Positions 41,061 to 50,917 of a stretch of 64,000 nt of DNA are shown here, piece after piece. The DNA comes from CAIVVT01 sp963757265. GTDB taxonomy: Bacteria > Acidobacteriota > Terriglobia > Bryobacterales > Bryobacteraceae. How positions within the stretch are numbered: the first letter of the stretch is position 1; each line of letters begins with the position of its first letter. Position numbers and translations under genes: made by a program. The DNA is taken from assembly GCA_963757265.1 (NCBI GenBank), contig CAVWRA010000006.1, positions 186,001 through 250,000 on the forward strand, read 5' to 3'. Below the pieces are notes generated by a model. The model was not told where the DNA came from, searched no databases, and saw only the letters and a list, made by a program, of their open reading frames with translations.

Positions 41061-43352
41061 GTGCAGCATAGAGTGCTGATTGCGTTCGTACCAGTCATGC
41101 TGGCGCTGGCGGCAGTGAGTGCTCCGGGGCCCGCACAGAGGCTCGACAGATGGACGATCCTGGGCCCGGGCGGTGGTGGCACCATGCTCGCGCCGACCCT
41201 CAGTCCGCACGATCCCAACGTGGTTGTGGAGCATTGCGACATGACCGGCGCCTACATCTCCCTCGACGGCGCACAATCGTGGCGCATGTTCAACCTGCGG
41301 ACCGTGGTCGAGACATTCGCTTTCGATCCGAACGACCCCCGGGCGATCTATGCGGGCAACGCGGCCCTGTGGCGAAGCGACGACACCGGCCGCTCGTGGC
41401 GCATGCTGTTCCCGAATCCCGCGCGGAATACCTTCGAACACCAACTGGGGGATCATTCCGATTACCGCCTGACCTCCGGTGACAAAGAGTACGTTCCCGG
41501 GGGGACCATTACCGCAATCGTCGTGGACCCGGCGGACTCAAACAACATCCATGTGGCGTTCGGGAACCGGATGAGCAGCACGCTGCTGCTGGCGTCCACC
41601 GACCGCGGCGTTTCCTTCCGGCGCGAGCACGAGATTCAGGACGATCGGATTGTGCTGCTGCATCACACTTCGCGCGGACTGCTGGCCATCGGCGTCCAAC
41701 GCGTGTACGCCGGTTCAGGGGGCGTGTGGGAGACGCGTCCCGGACCGGGTGAGGCGATCGCCGACGCGAGCGCCGGAGAGGTGGGTGGTAAGACCCTCAT
41801 CTACGCGACAACACGCAAGGGAGCGCTGTTCGTTACCGAGGACGAGGGCCGCAGCTGGCAATTGCGGACTCCCATGCTGGGCCAGCAGTCAGGGCGATTT
41901 GAAACGGTGGCAACCGCCGGACGTCAGGCCCTGGTCGCCTACGCGGGCTTTCGCGGTCTCAAACTGGGCGACCGTCGCGAGGACCGCTACAACGGCATCG
42001 CGAAGACCACGGATGGCGGGCGGCAGTGGACAATCGTGTTCCGCGAGTCGACGCGAGCGGCGACGAATCTGGACGCGTCCTGGATCGAGCAACGCGCGGT
42101 CAGCGGCGGGCAGGATATCTGGTTCGACGCTCCGGCGGGCCTCGGCGTGGCGCCGGGCAACCCCGATGTCTGTTACGCTTCGGACCTGTTCCGCACATAT
42201 CGCACTGTGGATGGCGGCAGGAGCTGGGCGCAGGTCAACTCCGTGCGCGTGGGGGAAAACCACTGGACCACTCGCGGGCTCGACGTTACGACGAACTACG
42301 GCGTGCATTTCGACCCGTTCGACGCCCAGCACCTGTTCATCGATTACACCGATATCGGGGCATTCCACAGTTTCGACGGCGGACGGTCGTGGGAGAGCGC
42401 GACGAACGGCGTGCCGCCACGGTGGCGCAACACGACCTACTGGCTGGCGCTCGATCCCGGCGTGAAGGGCCTGCTGTGGGGCGCATTCAGCGGCGTCCAC
42501 GATCTTCCGCGGCCGAAGATGTGGCGCGACCGCGATCCGCTGAGATACGTGGGCGGCGTGGGGGTTTCCACGGACGGCGGCCGGAACTGGAGCGCATCGA
42601 ACAGCGGCATGCCCGAGACGTCGGTCACGCACATCCTGCTCGATCCGGCCAGCCCGGTTGGCGGGCGCACGCTCTACGCGTGCGGGTTCGGCCGGGGGGT
42701 GTACAAATCGACGGACAACGGGAAAACCTGGCAGCTGAAGAACACCGGCATCAGCGAGCCCAGGCCATTCGCATGGCGCATCGTCCGCGCCACAGGCGGG
42801 ACTTTGTACCTGATCCTGGCGCGCAACAACGAGGGCCGGGCCGGGGAGGCGGGCGGCGGCGCGCTTTACAAGTCTGTCGACGGAGCGGAGCATTGGATGC
42901 GCATGAGTCTGCCCGAGGGCTGCAACGGGCCAAACGGCCTGGCGTTGGATCCGCGCGATGAGAGCCGGATGTACCTGGCCGCATGGGGCCAGGAGCGCAC
43001 CGACGTGGACACCGGAGGCGGGGTGTTCCGCTCGGACGACGGCGGCGCAACGTGGCGCCAGGTGTTTCGCCAGTCGCAGCATGTTTATGACGTGACCATT
43101 GATGCCCGGCAGCCGGACACGCTGTACGTTTGCGGCTTCGATGCCGCCGCGTACCGCTCCACCGACGCGGGGCTGCATTGGACGCGAATCCGCGGCTACA
43201 ACTTCAAATGGGGCCACCGGGTCATCATGGACCCCGGCAACCCGGCGAGTATTTACATCACAACGTACGGCGGCAGCGTCTGGCACGGACCGGCCGCGGG
43301 CGACGCGAACGCTCCCGAGGATATCGCGAAGCCCGTTCCTGTGGCGCAGTAG
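41061..43352 (+). CDS. Secreted Asp-box repeat protein (GH74/sortilin-like beta-propeller)
   Basis: A 763-residue protein from the GTG at 41061, which has GGAGG upstream; 41034 is an ATG without a signal. The N-terminus is a signal peptide (QHRVLIAFVPVMLALAAVSA). About eleven Asp-boxes of the S/T-x-D-x-G-x-x-W type occur, for example SDDTGRSW, TVDGGRSW, STDGGRNW and STDNGKTW. This fits a seven-bladed propeller such as those of GH74 xyloglucanases or sortilin-like proteins. No catalytic pair is certain. It is separated from the GH50 gene by 18 bp, convergent. Confidence 0.85.
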   Translation: MQHRVLIAFVPVMLALAAVSAPGPAQRLDRWTILGPGGGGTMLAPTLSPHDPNVVVEHCDMTGAYISLDGAQSWRMFNLRTVVETFAFDPNDPRAIYAGNAALWRSDDTGRSWRMLFPNPARNTFEHQLGDHSDYRLTSGDKEYVPGGTITAIVVDPADSNNIHVAFGNRMSSTLLLASTDRGVSFRREHEIQDDRIVLLHHTSRGLLAIGVQRVYAGSGGVWETRPGPGEAIADASAGEVGGKTLIYATTRKGALFVTEDEGRSWQLRTPMLGQQSGRFETVATAGRQALVAYAGFRGLKLGDRREDRYNGIAKTTDGGRQWTIVFRESTRAATNLDASWIEQRAVSGGQDIWFDAPAGLGVAPGNPDVCYASDLFRTYRTVDGGRSWAQVNSVRVGENHWTTRGLDVTTNYGVHFDPFDAQHLFIDYTDIGAFHSFDGGRSWESATNGVPPRWRNTTYWLALDPGVKGLLWGAFSGVHDLPRPKMWRDRDPLRYVGGVGVSTDGGRNWSASNSGMPETSVTHILLDPASPVGGRTLYACGFGRGVYKSTDNGKTWQLKNTGISEPRPFAWRIVRATGGTLYLILARNNEGRAGEAGGGALYKSVDGAEHWMRMSLPEGCNGPNGLALDPRDESRMYLAAWGQERTDVDTGGGVFRSDDGGATWRQVFRQSQHVYDVTIDARQPDTLYVCGFDAAAYRSTDAGLHWTRIRGYNFKWGHRVIMDPGNPASIYITTYGGSVWHGPAAGDANAPEDIAKPVPVAQ

Positions 43353-43370
43353 CCGCGCGGGCGCCGCGCC

Positions 43371-45518
43371 TCAACGCGCGCTCAAGCCCGCCCGGCGTTG
43401 GTAGGCCTCGGCGTTCACGGCGCGAGCCGCCTCTATGAATTCCGCGTACGGCGTATCGGTGACGCTCACCGCGCCGATGTTGTAATTCTCGCCGTCGCCG
43501 GGCCGCCCGGTGAGGGGTTCGTCGAAGTACTTGAAGTAGTGGCAGCCCACCATCAGCGGGTGATCGACGACGCTGCGCACGTACTCCTGGTACATGCGCG
43601 CGCGGTCTGCCTGGTCCTCGGTGGGCACCAGACCGGTGTGGAACATGCCGCGATCCAGCGCGCCCATGTGAAACTCACCGATCAACACCGGCTTGTCGAT
43701 TCCCTCCAGCACGGTCCACTCGGACGGCACGACTTTGGGGCGATAGATGTTGAAACTGACGACATCGCACAATTCGCCGCACGCCTGAACGGACTCGCGC
43801 GTGTGCCAGGCAAAGCGCGGTCCGAGGTACATGTGGTTGGGGTCATACTTCTTGAGGATGCCGATGACCGTGCGGAAGTACTGGCGCGCGAACTCGAAGC
43901 TGAAAGCGCGCAGGTCCTCGCGCAGGGCATTGCCCAACGCGCCCGCCGGCTCGAATGGCTTGTCCAGAAGCGATTGCCATGTATCGAACTGCGTGCCCCA
44001 GGCCGCGTTCAGCCTGGCCACGTCCACGTACTTGCTTTTGAGCCGGTCCACGAACGCGCCTTTGGCAGGCGAGTCCGCCTTCAGATGCAACGTCCCGAGC
44101 GCCAGGCCGTAACGCGAGCGCTCGTCCTTCATGCTCCCCCAGGACATCTCGTTGTCGATGAAGTAGCCGAGGCACCAGGGATCGTCGCGGTATTTCAACG
44201 CCGCTTCCCGAATGCCGCGGTCCAGCGCCGCGCCGTAGCGCGGGTCGAAGGGGTCGGCCATGAGCTTCCAGTAATCGTTGCCGCTGGGGACTTCCGCGAA
44301 TTGCGGCTTGCTGTCCTTGGTCACGGCGGGCCACGGATCGACTGTCGCGGTGTAGGGCACCACCTTGGCGCCGTAGAGCTGAGGATCGGACCAGTTCCCG
44401 ATCGTGTTGTAGCCCCAGGCCCGGAGCCGGGCCAGCGACTCCTTCTTCCAGGCTTCATACCAGCCGGCGCCGAATTTGCGCTGCAGGTTGGCCGTGTAGA
44501 AGTTGAACGTCTGGCCCATGTTGTATTTGATCTTCAGGCTCAGCGCCTCCCACTCGCGGTTCTGGGCATAGTGAACGGCCAACGGATCGGACTTTGCGGG
44601 CAGCCACTGGAACATCTGCTCGCGCCCCTGGGTGATGGTGTCGCCCTCGGTCGCGGTAATCGAGTTGAGGCCGAAGGAGAGGAAGAGGTGCCCGGATGGT
44701 GTAACCAGCCACCACTTACCTTCGCGTTTCGTCGCGCGAAAGAAGCCGGTCGCCTCAAGCGCCGGACCCGCGGCCCAGCCTCCGAACTCGTCCAGGCCGG
44801 GCAAGACGGGATTGGCGGAGATGGCGGCCTCTTCGGCTGCGCGCTGCGCCGCGAATCCGGATTCGTCTCGCATTTTGCCGGGCCATTCGTCCAACGCGAA
44901 TTGTCCCAGCGGATCCACGATTTTGTCGTAGGTGTTGCCCGGGATCAGTCGAACGGCGCTAATCAGGACCTTGTGCGTCGTCGTGGTTTTGGAGAAGCCG
45001 ATGGCAATCGAGGCAACGCGGCTCAGGTCGATTTTGTGGAAGTCGGATGAGGCCAGACGGAAGTGGGAGATCGCCGATGGGCCGCGCATGCCCAAGTCGA
45101 GCGGAGGCGGAGAATTCAAGAGCAGAGCGACCGGCGCCTGCCCCGACGCGCGCAGCCGGAAGGAGCCTTTGGTCTGCGCACCGGCCGCGTCTTTCACCTC
45201 GATAGTCAGATCGACCGGACTCGCGGCGGAATTGACGACATTGAGCGCCAGCGCGCCGAACGGCCGCCAGTCCCAGGGCTGCGCGCCGGCAGGCAGGGTA
45301 ATTCCGGGCTTGTCGCCGGGCTGGATGGTCACCGCCAGCGAATACTCACTGCCGGCCGCTTGCCCGGCAACGCGTTCCAGGTGAACATTGACGCTTTTGA
45401 TCGCCGATAGGTCCTGCTCACGCTCGAACGAAAACAGGATTCGGGGCCCGGGCGTCTGGCCCAGTAGACCCAGGGAAGGAAGCAACAGAAGAAGACCCGC
45501 AACTCGGCTAGTCTGCAT
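43371..45518 (-). CDS. Beta-agarase-like glycoside hydrolase (GH50)
   Basis: A 715-residue protein with a signal peptide (QTSRVAGLLLLLPSLGLLG). An N-terminal beta-rich domain (about 30-200) is followed by a (beta/alpha)8 catalytic domain with FFRATKREGKWWLVTPSGHLFLSFG, the acid/base candidate E457 in FIDNEMSWG, and the nucleophile candidate E615 in VLIGEFHMG. The layout matches GH50 agarases, which cleave agarose or related galactans. The start is 38 bp from the divergent GH42-like gene. Substrate is inferred. Confidence 0.85.
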   Translation of the reverse strand: MQTSRVAGLLLLLPSLGLLGQTPGPRILFSFEREQDLSAIKSVNVHLERVAGQAAGSEYSLAVTIQPGDKPGITLPAGAQPWDWRPFGALALNVVNSAASPVDLTIEVKDAAGAQTKGSFRLRASGQAPVALLLNSPPPLDLGMRGPSAISHFRLASSDFHKIDLSRVASIAIGFSKTTTTHKVLISAVRLIPGNTYDKIVDPLGQFALDEWPGKMRDESGFAAQRAAEEAAISANPVLPGLDEFGGWAAGPALEATGFFRATKREGKWWLVTPSGHLFLSFGLNSITATEGDTITQGREQMFQWLPAKSDPLAVHYAQNREWEALSLKIKYNMGQTFNFYTANLQRKFGAGWYEAWKKESLARLRAWGYNTIGNWSDPQLYGAKVVPYTATVDPWPAVTKDSKPQFAEVPSGNDYWKLMADPFDPRYGAALDRGIREAALKYRDDPWCLGYFIDNEMSWGSMKDERSRYGLALGTLHLKADSPAKGAFVDRLKSKYVDVARLNAAWGTQFDTWQSLLDKPFEPAGALGNALREDLRAFSFEFARQYFRTVIGILKKYDPNHMYLGPRFAWHTRESVQACGELCDVVSFNIYRPKVVPSEWTVLEGIDKPVLIGEFHMGALDRGMFHTGLVPTEDQADRARMYQEYVRSVVDHPLMVGCHYFKYFDEPLTGRPGDGENYNIGAVSVTDTPYAEFIEAARAVNAEAYQRRAGLSAR

Positions 45519-45556
45519 GACTCATGTTGTAGCATGGACGCTGACTGGAGACACCG

Positions 45557-48500
45557 ATGAGGACAATCGCCGTTTTGATGGCCGCGTTGCCGATGATGAG
45601 CGCGGCGCTGGCGCAGGATGTCGCCATGGGCGCCCGCGCGGGCAGCGCGAAACGGTTCGAGGCTCCGTACACGCTGGAGATCGAGACGCCCCACGTCAAG
45701 TGGGCCAAGCCGCTCGCCGGCGGGCCGATTCGTCTGCTGGCTGTGCCCACCGTGGCCGAGGGACGGACGCTGGTCGAACTGGCCCAGCGCCTCTCGCTGG
45801 ACCTCACGACCGTCAGTATCGACCCGGACTGGGATGTGAACAAGTGGACCATGGCGTTCGGCGACGACTATGGCGCGCGGGCCGAGAAGGGCAATCTGAA
45901 GCTCATCTACTCGTACCTGGAACGCGAGTTGACCAGCGATAAGCACTTCGACGCCATCCTGCTGCCCCTGAATCACGGCTGGGAGCAGTTAGCCCCCGCG
46001 TCCCGGGAGGCGCTGGCGCGGCGGGTGCGCGAAGGCTGCGGGCTGGTGCTGATCCGGCCGTTCGCCGGCGAGTTGTCGCCGCTGACACCGTTGGACCTGA
46101 AGCCGGAGAACGGCGAGTTGGAGGAGCCGGTGCAACCGGGCCGCACGGAGTCCTCGCCATGGCGCCGCACCGGTGACAACTACATCACCCGCGCCATCCC
46201 GGTGGAGAGCTTCCCCTTCCGCGATCTGCAGAATTTCGTCTACCGCGCGGAAGCGAGTGCTGCGGTTCTCATTCAGACTGATTCAGGCAGCCCGATCCTG
46301 GCCGTGCGGCCGTTCGGCAAAGGGCGTGTGATTGCATTCGGGTACCGCAATCAGGGCCTGAGCTGGTCGATGCCGATGGCGGCGCGCGGGCACTTCGTGG
46401 ATGCGTATTGGGAGTACTTCTATGCACTGTTGTGCAGGTCGTTGATCTACGCCGCGGGACGCGAGCCTGCCGCGAGCGTCAATTGGGAAAGGGACCCCAC
46501 GACATGGCGCGTGAAGAACGCACGCGGCGAAATGGAGCACAGCGGCAAGGGGCTCAAGCCACGGTTCGCCAATCTCAGTCCGGGCCGGCATTTCCTGGAA
46601 CAGCAGACCGCCACGGATTGGATGATCACAGTAATTGATGTTGCGCAGCCGGACAAGGTGGAAGCCCTGAACTCTTCGGCGGACGTGATCGTGGAGGGGC
46701 AAAGCGTGGAGGTGACGTGGCACTCCACGCGGGCTGCGCGCATCGAATTGATTGACGGCCTGGAGCGCGTGATTGCGCGCGCGGAGGGCGTGGGGGTGGT
46801 CCACCTGATGGCCGGCCGTCCGCTGACCCATTCCGGGTTCGTCCGCGCCACCTGCGGCACGGCCGTCGAGCAACTTCCGGTCCGGTACGCCGCGTCTTCC
46901 CGCGAGTGGAGCGACTACGAAGTGATGTTGCCATGGTTCGGTCCCAGAACCTATCAGCCGTGGATCCCGAGCGTGGACGAACAGTTCCGCAAGATCGGGA
47001 TCACGACCCTGGCCGACCCGGACCGCAATTTCAAAATGATGGTGAGCGCACATCTGCCCGGCTTCGGCATCTACTGGTATCGGCGCGACGCGTATCTGCA
47101 ACGCAAAGCGGACTACGCGCGGACCAGGGACAAGCATTACCTGGTTCGCGAAATCGAACTGCAGTCGCCGTCCTTCGATTCCGGCCTGCGCGAGCAACTC
47201 AACAAGAGCCTGCGCCCGCTGGCGCCGCTCAAACCGATGGCCGTCTACCTGGCCGACGAATCGTCGCTGACATTTTATGAAGACGCCTTCGACGTGAGCT
47301 GGGCGCCGGAGGCGCTGGCCGGCTTCCGCGAGTGGCTCAAACACGAGTATCCCAGCCTGGAAGCGCTGAACTCGTTCTGGGGCACGTCGTTCCAGGACTG
47401 GAATGCAGTCGTTCCGATGACCGCCGACGAGGCGCAGAAGCACGGCAACTACGCGCCCTGGGCGGACCATCGCGCCTACATGGAGCAGGAGTTCGTGCGC
47501 GCCTTCGGAAAGGCGAGCGCGCTGGCGCACGAGATCGACCCCGGCGCCCGCGCCTCGATCTCCGGCACGCAGACTCCGACCGCGCATAACGGATGCAACT
47601 GGTACGCAATCGACCAGCAGATCGATTACTTACAGCCTTATTCCGATGGCGATCAGGACCCGATGCATTACCTGTTCCGGCCGGGCCTCATCATCACCGG
47701 GTTCACGGGCTACGGCTCGGTGGGCGAGCAGGCGCAGCGCGAACAGTGGCAGCGGCTCTTCTACGGGCATAGCGGCGCATCGATTTTCTGGCACTACACG
47801 TTGCTCAATCCCGACCTCACGCTCAGCGAGCAGGGCAAGGCGCTCGCCGGAGCGTTCGGACGGCTGCAGTCCGGAATCGGCCGCGTCTTCATGAACTCGA
47901 CGGTGCACGAGGACGGCGTCGCGATCCACTTCTCGATGGCCAGCGTGCGCGGGGCCTGGATCACCGACGGACAGATCCGTGCCGGATTGGGCGAGGGGAA
48001 TCCATCATCGAGGAATGCGGGGGAATTGATGAAACGCCGCGACGCCTGGACGAAGGCCCTCGAGCGGCAGGGCATTCAGTTCCGGTTCCTGGCGACGCCG
48101 CAGATCGAGTCCGGGATGCTGGACAAGTACCACGTGCTGATCCTGCCGTACTCGATCGCCCTGAGCGATCAGGAAGCGCGCGAGATCGAACGATTCATGG
48201 ATCGCGGCGGCATCGTGTACGGGGACGACCAGACCGGACGAATGGACTCGCACTGCCGGTGGCGCAAGGAGCAACTGTGGAGGGATGGGCGCCAGGGATT
48301 TGAGCGCAGCGGGCCGCGGGACCTGAGCATGAAGCGCGACTTCGGCGGCGAGTTCCTCGTGACGGTCCGCGATTTCGGGCATTCGCGGCTGATGGGGCTG
48401 CTGCCCGTAAAGGCGACGACCGTGAGCGCGCCGGCCGGAGCCTATGACCTGTTGCGAGGCGGGCTGACAACAGCGCAGGTCGCGGCGTCGCCCTCCCAGC

Positions 48501-48793
48501 CGGCGCTGTTCATCGAACGCGCGTCGCGGATCGCAAAACTCTCGATCGATCAGAAGCTGAATTTGCGACTGACCGATGAGGCCGGAGCGCCGGTGGACAT
48601 TTCAGTGGTCCACGTCGAAGTGCTGGACCCGGCGGGCCGGGTCGTGCGGCATTACTCGGGCAACGTGACCATCCATGACGGCCGCGCCGCCTACCAGATT
48701 CCTTTCGCGCTCAGCGACGCCGCGGGCTCCTGGCGCGTGCGCGCCCGGGACGTCGTGAGCGGGCTTTCCGCCGAGGTACTGCTGAAGCGCTAA
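45557..48793 (+). CDS. GH42-like beta-galactosidase/glycosidase
   Basis: A 1078-residue secreted protein with a signal peptide (RTIAVLMAALPMMSAALAQ). The N-terminal part (about 30-450) is unlike known enzymes; the C-terminal half holds a GH42-type barrel with the acid/base region YLADESSLTFYEDAF and the typical WLKHEYPSLEALNSFWGTSFQDWNAV, followed by a Rossmann-like subdomain. It is divergent from the GH50 gene and may take part in breakdown of the same polymer. GGAG lies 8 bp before the ATG. Confidence 0.8.
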   Translation: MRTIAVLMAALPMMSAALAQDVAMGARAGSAKRFEAPYTLEIETPHVKWAKPLAGGPIRLLAVPTVAEGRTLVELAQRLSLDLTTVSIDPDWDVNKWTMAFGDDYGARAEKGNLKLIYSYLERELTSDKHFDAILLPLNHGWEQLAPASREALARRVREGCGLVLIRPFAGELSPLTPLDLKPENGELEEPVQPGRTESSPWRRTGDNYITRAIPVESFPFRDLQNFVYRAEASAAVLIQTDSGSPILAVRPFGKGRVIAFGYRNQGLSWSMPMAARGHFVDAYWEYFYALLCRSLIYAAGREPAASVNWERDPTTWRVKNARGEMEHSGKGLKPRFANLSPGRHFLEQQTATDWMITVIDVAQPDKVEALNSSADVIVEGQSVEVTWHSTRAARIELIDGLERVIARAEGVGVVHLMAGRPLTHSGFVRATCGTAVEQLPVRYAASSREWSDYEVMLPWFGPRTYQPWIPSVDEQFRKIGITTLADPDRNFKMMVSAHLPGFGIYWYRRDAYLQRKADYARTRDKHYLVREIELQSPSFDSGLREQLNKSLRPLAPLKPMAVYLADESSLTFYEDAFDVSWAPEALAGFREWLKHEYPSLEALNSFWGTSFQDWNAVVPMTADEAQKHGNYAPWADHRAYMEQEFVRAFGKASALAHEIDPGARASISGTQTPTAHNGCNWYAIDQQIDYLQPYSDGDQDPMHYLFRPGLIITGFTGYGSVGEQAQREQWQRLFYGHSGASIFWHYTLLNPDLTLSEQGKALAGAFGRLQSGIGRVFMNSTVHEDGVAIHFSMASVRGAWITDGQIRAGLGEGNPSSRNAGELMKRRDAWTKALERQGIQFRFLATPQIESGMLDKYHVLILPYSIALSDQEAREIERFMDRGGIVYGDDQTGRMDSHCRWRKEQLWRDGRQGFERSGPRDLSMKRDFGGEFLVTVRDFGHSRLMGLLPVKATTVSAPAGAYDLLRGGLTTAQVAASPSQPALFIERASRIAKLSIDQKLNLRLTDEAGAPVDISVVHVEVLDPAGRVVRHYSGNVTIHDGRAAYQIPFALSDAAGSWRVRARDVVSGLSAEVLLKR

Positions 48794-48940
48794 ACCGCGG
48801 TTTCCAGGGGCAACGCAAGGATTCGAGGGACGGAACGGAAGACGACGCGCCGGAGCCGCCGCGCGCACCGCGTGTGGGCCGGACGGCGCACGGGATTCCG
48901 GCGCGGAAGGGGAATCCCACCGGCCGCGCGACCCACAGTC

Positions 48941-49618
48941 TCAGGCCGGCCGTTGCAGTGCGAGCCAGGGCACGAGCCGCGGATCTGTGAAATCGGAGAT
49001 GGCGAGCGGCGCGCGGGCGCACTCCCGCTCGGTCGTCAACAGCGCGACGACGCGACCGCCCGCGCTCAGCGCGGCCTGGACGCCGCCGGGTGAATCCTCG
49101 AAGATGATGCAGTTCCGCGGCTCGATGCCCAGACGGGCGGCGGCGGTCAGGAACACCTCCGGGTGCGGCTTGGCGTTAGTCACCTGGTGCCCGTCAACGA
49201 TCACCGAAAACAGCGGCCGGAGGTTCGATCCATCCAGCACAAAATCCACGTTCAGCGGCTCGGCGTTCGTCGCCAGAGCCAGTGGAATGCCGCGCGCGTG
49301 GGCCGCATGCAGCAACTCGCGGACGCCGGCCACATAGTTCTGTTCGAGCACCGGCGCCATCAGCTCGCGGTACAGCCGCTCTTTGGCCGCGCCGTGCTCC
49401 CGCATCGCCTGCTCGGGCAGATCGTGGCCGAAAATATCGTAGACAATCTGGTCGTTGCGTTTGCCCAGCATGCGGTAGATCACGCTCGTGTCCACAATGC
49501 CGTGGCGCTCGAGGTATGTCACCCAGGCCTGCATGTGCAAGCCGGTAGAGTGCACCACAACGCCGTCCATATCGAAGATCAGCGCAAGGCCGCGGGCGAG
49601 TGTCAGTTCCTCGAACAC
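48941..49618 (-). CDS. HAD-family phosphatase/phosphomutase (beta-phosphoglucomutase-like)
   Basis: A HAD hydrolase with the nucleophile motif LIFDMDGVVVHS, a cap domain (WVTYLERHGIVDTSVIYRM), motif II ALATNAEPL, a lysine-containing VTNAKPHPEVF, and the metal-binding FEDSPGGVQAALSAG. The start at 49618 (GTG, VFEELTLARG) is near the family start; an in-frame ATG at 49717 is much longer. It resembles beta-phosphoglucomutases and phosphoglycolate-type enzymes. It is convergent with the GH42 gene. Confidence 0.85.
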   Translation of the reverse strand: MFEELTLARGLALIFDMDGVVVHSTGLHMQAWVTYLERHGIVDTSVIYRMLGKRNDQIVYDIFGHDLPEQAMREHGAAKERLYRELMAPVLEQNYVAGVRELLHAAHARGIPLALATNAEPLNVDFVLDGSNLRPLFSVIVDGHQVTNAKPHPEVFLTAAARLGIEPRNCIIFEDSPGGVQAALSAGGRVVALLTTERECARAPLAISDFTDPRLVPWLALQRPA

Positions 49619-49749
49619 AAATCGGGATGATAGCACGCGGGCACCGGCCGCACCGACCTGGAAAAGCGGCAGGATTCTACCAAAGTGTTTGGCCGATTGG
49701 GACGCCTCCCCGGGCAAAACTGGCGTTATACTCCGCTCAGGAGGCGTTT

Positions 49750-50736
49750 ATGTGCAAAACCGTGTTCGCTTCGCTTCTTACGGCCTCGATGCTGACTTTG
49801 CTCAGCTGCGGCGGATCACAACATTCGGCGGATGAGAAGTACTACCTGGTCGCGACGAATGTGAAGATCCCCTACTGGCAGCAGGCTTACGCGGGGCTCA
49901 GCAAAGCCGCGGCCCAGTTGCAGGTGAAATCCGAGATGGTGGGGCCGGACATCTACGATCCGAAGGCTGAACGCGATGAGTTCAAGCGCATCATGGGCAA
50001 GAAGCCGACCGGCATCCTGGTTTCGGTAGGCGATCCCGGCGTGCTGAAAGAAGACATCGACGCCGCGATCGGTCAGGGCATTCCGGTGATCACCATCGAT
50101 TCAGACGCGCCCGCCACCAAGCGGCTGCTGTTCATCGGGACGGACAACATCAGGGCCGGCGTCATGGGGGCCCAGGTGCTGCTCGACAAGCTTCATGGCA
50201 AGGGCAACGTCGTGGTCTTCACGATCCAGGGGCAGGCCAATCTGACGGAGCGCCTGCACGGCTACAAGGACGCCCTGGAGGGCCATCCGCAGATCAAGAT
50301 CACGGAAGTCGTGGACATGCAGGGCAATGCGACCGTGGCCTTCGATAAGACCAAGGAGATCCTCGCCAAGCCTGGAAAAGTCGATGCCTTCGTTTGCCTC
50401 GAGGCCATCTCCTGCCCGGAGGTCGCCGACGTCCTGGACCGGCAGAAGGCCACCGACAAAGTGGTCGTGGCCATGGACACGGACCAGCGGACGCTCGAAG
50501 CCATCCAGAAGGGGCTCATCAGCGCCACCATCGGCCAGAAGCCGTTTACAATGGCCTTCACGGGGTTGAAGCTGCTCGACGATCTTCATCACCACCCCCT
50601 GACCCCGCTGGCTTCGAACTGGCAGGACGACTCGTTTTCTCCGATCCCGACGTTTATCGATACGGGAGCGACGCCGATCGACATGAAAAACGTCAAGCAA
50701 TTCATCGAGGAGCGCGACACGGCGACGTCCAAGTAG
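49750..50736 (+). CDS. Sugar-binding lipoprotein (RbsB-like)
   Basis: A 328-residue lipoprotein. The start at 49750 has AGGAGG upstream; a longer start at 49600 lacks a signal. The lipobox LLSC lies at the end of a signal peptide. The rest is a periplasmic binding protein with YYLVATNVKIPYWQQAYAGL, PVITIDSDAPATKRLLFIGTDN and VDAFVCLEAISCPEVADVL, typical of ribose/galactose-type binding proteins. No ABC permease or ATPase gene is in the window, so it is an orphan. It could partner with distant genes or act in sensing. Confidence 0.9.
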   Translation: MCKTVFASLLTASMLTLLSCGGSQHSADEKYYLVATNVKIPYWQQAYAGLSKAAAQLQVKSEMVGPDIYDPKAERDEFKRIMGKKPTGILVSVGDPGVLKEDIDAAIGQGIPVITIDSDAPATKRLLFIGTDNIRAGVMGAQVLLDKLHGKGNVVVFTIQGQANLTERLHGYKDALEGHPQIKITEVVDMQGNATVAFDKTKEILAKPGKVDAFVCLEAISCPEVADVLDRQKATDKVVVAMDTDQRTLEAIQKGLISATIGQKPFTMAFTGLKLLDDLHHHPLTPLASNWQDDSFSPIPTFIDTGATPIDMKNVKQFIEERDTATSK

Positions 50737-50917
50737 AGTTTGAGGCGCCTGCCGGGGCGGTTTCGGGGCGGGCCGGCGCGGCCAGGAGTGCCGGCCGGCG
50801 TGTGGCGTTGCCCGATGCGGAAGTATGAGAGCCCCGGCGGGCTATAATTCACGTGAGACTCGGCGGGCGCTGTGCATGCTGGTCCACGCCGCATGACGAG
50901 TCGAAAGCGCAATTGAA

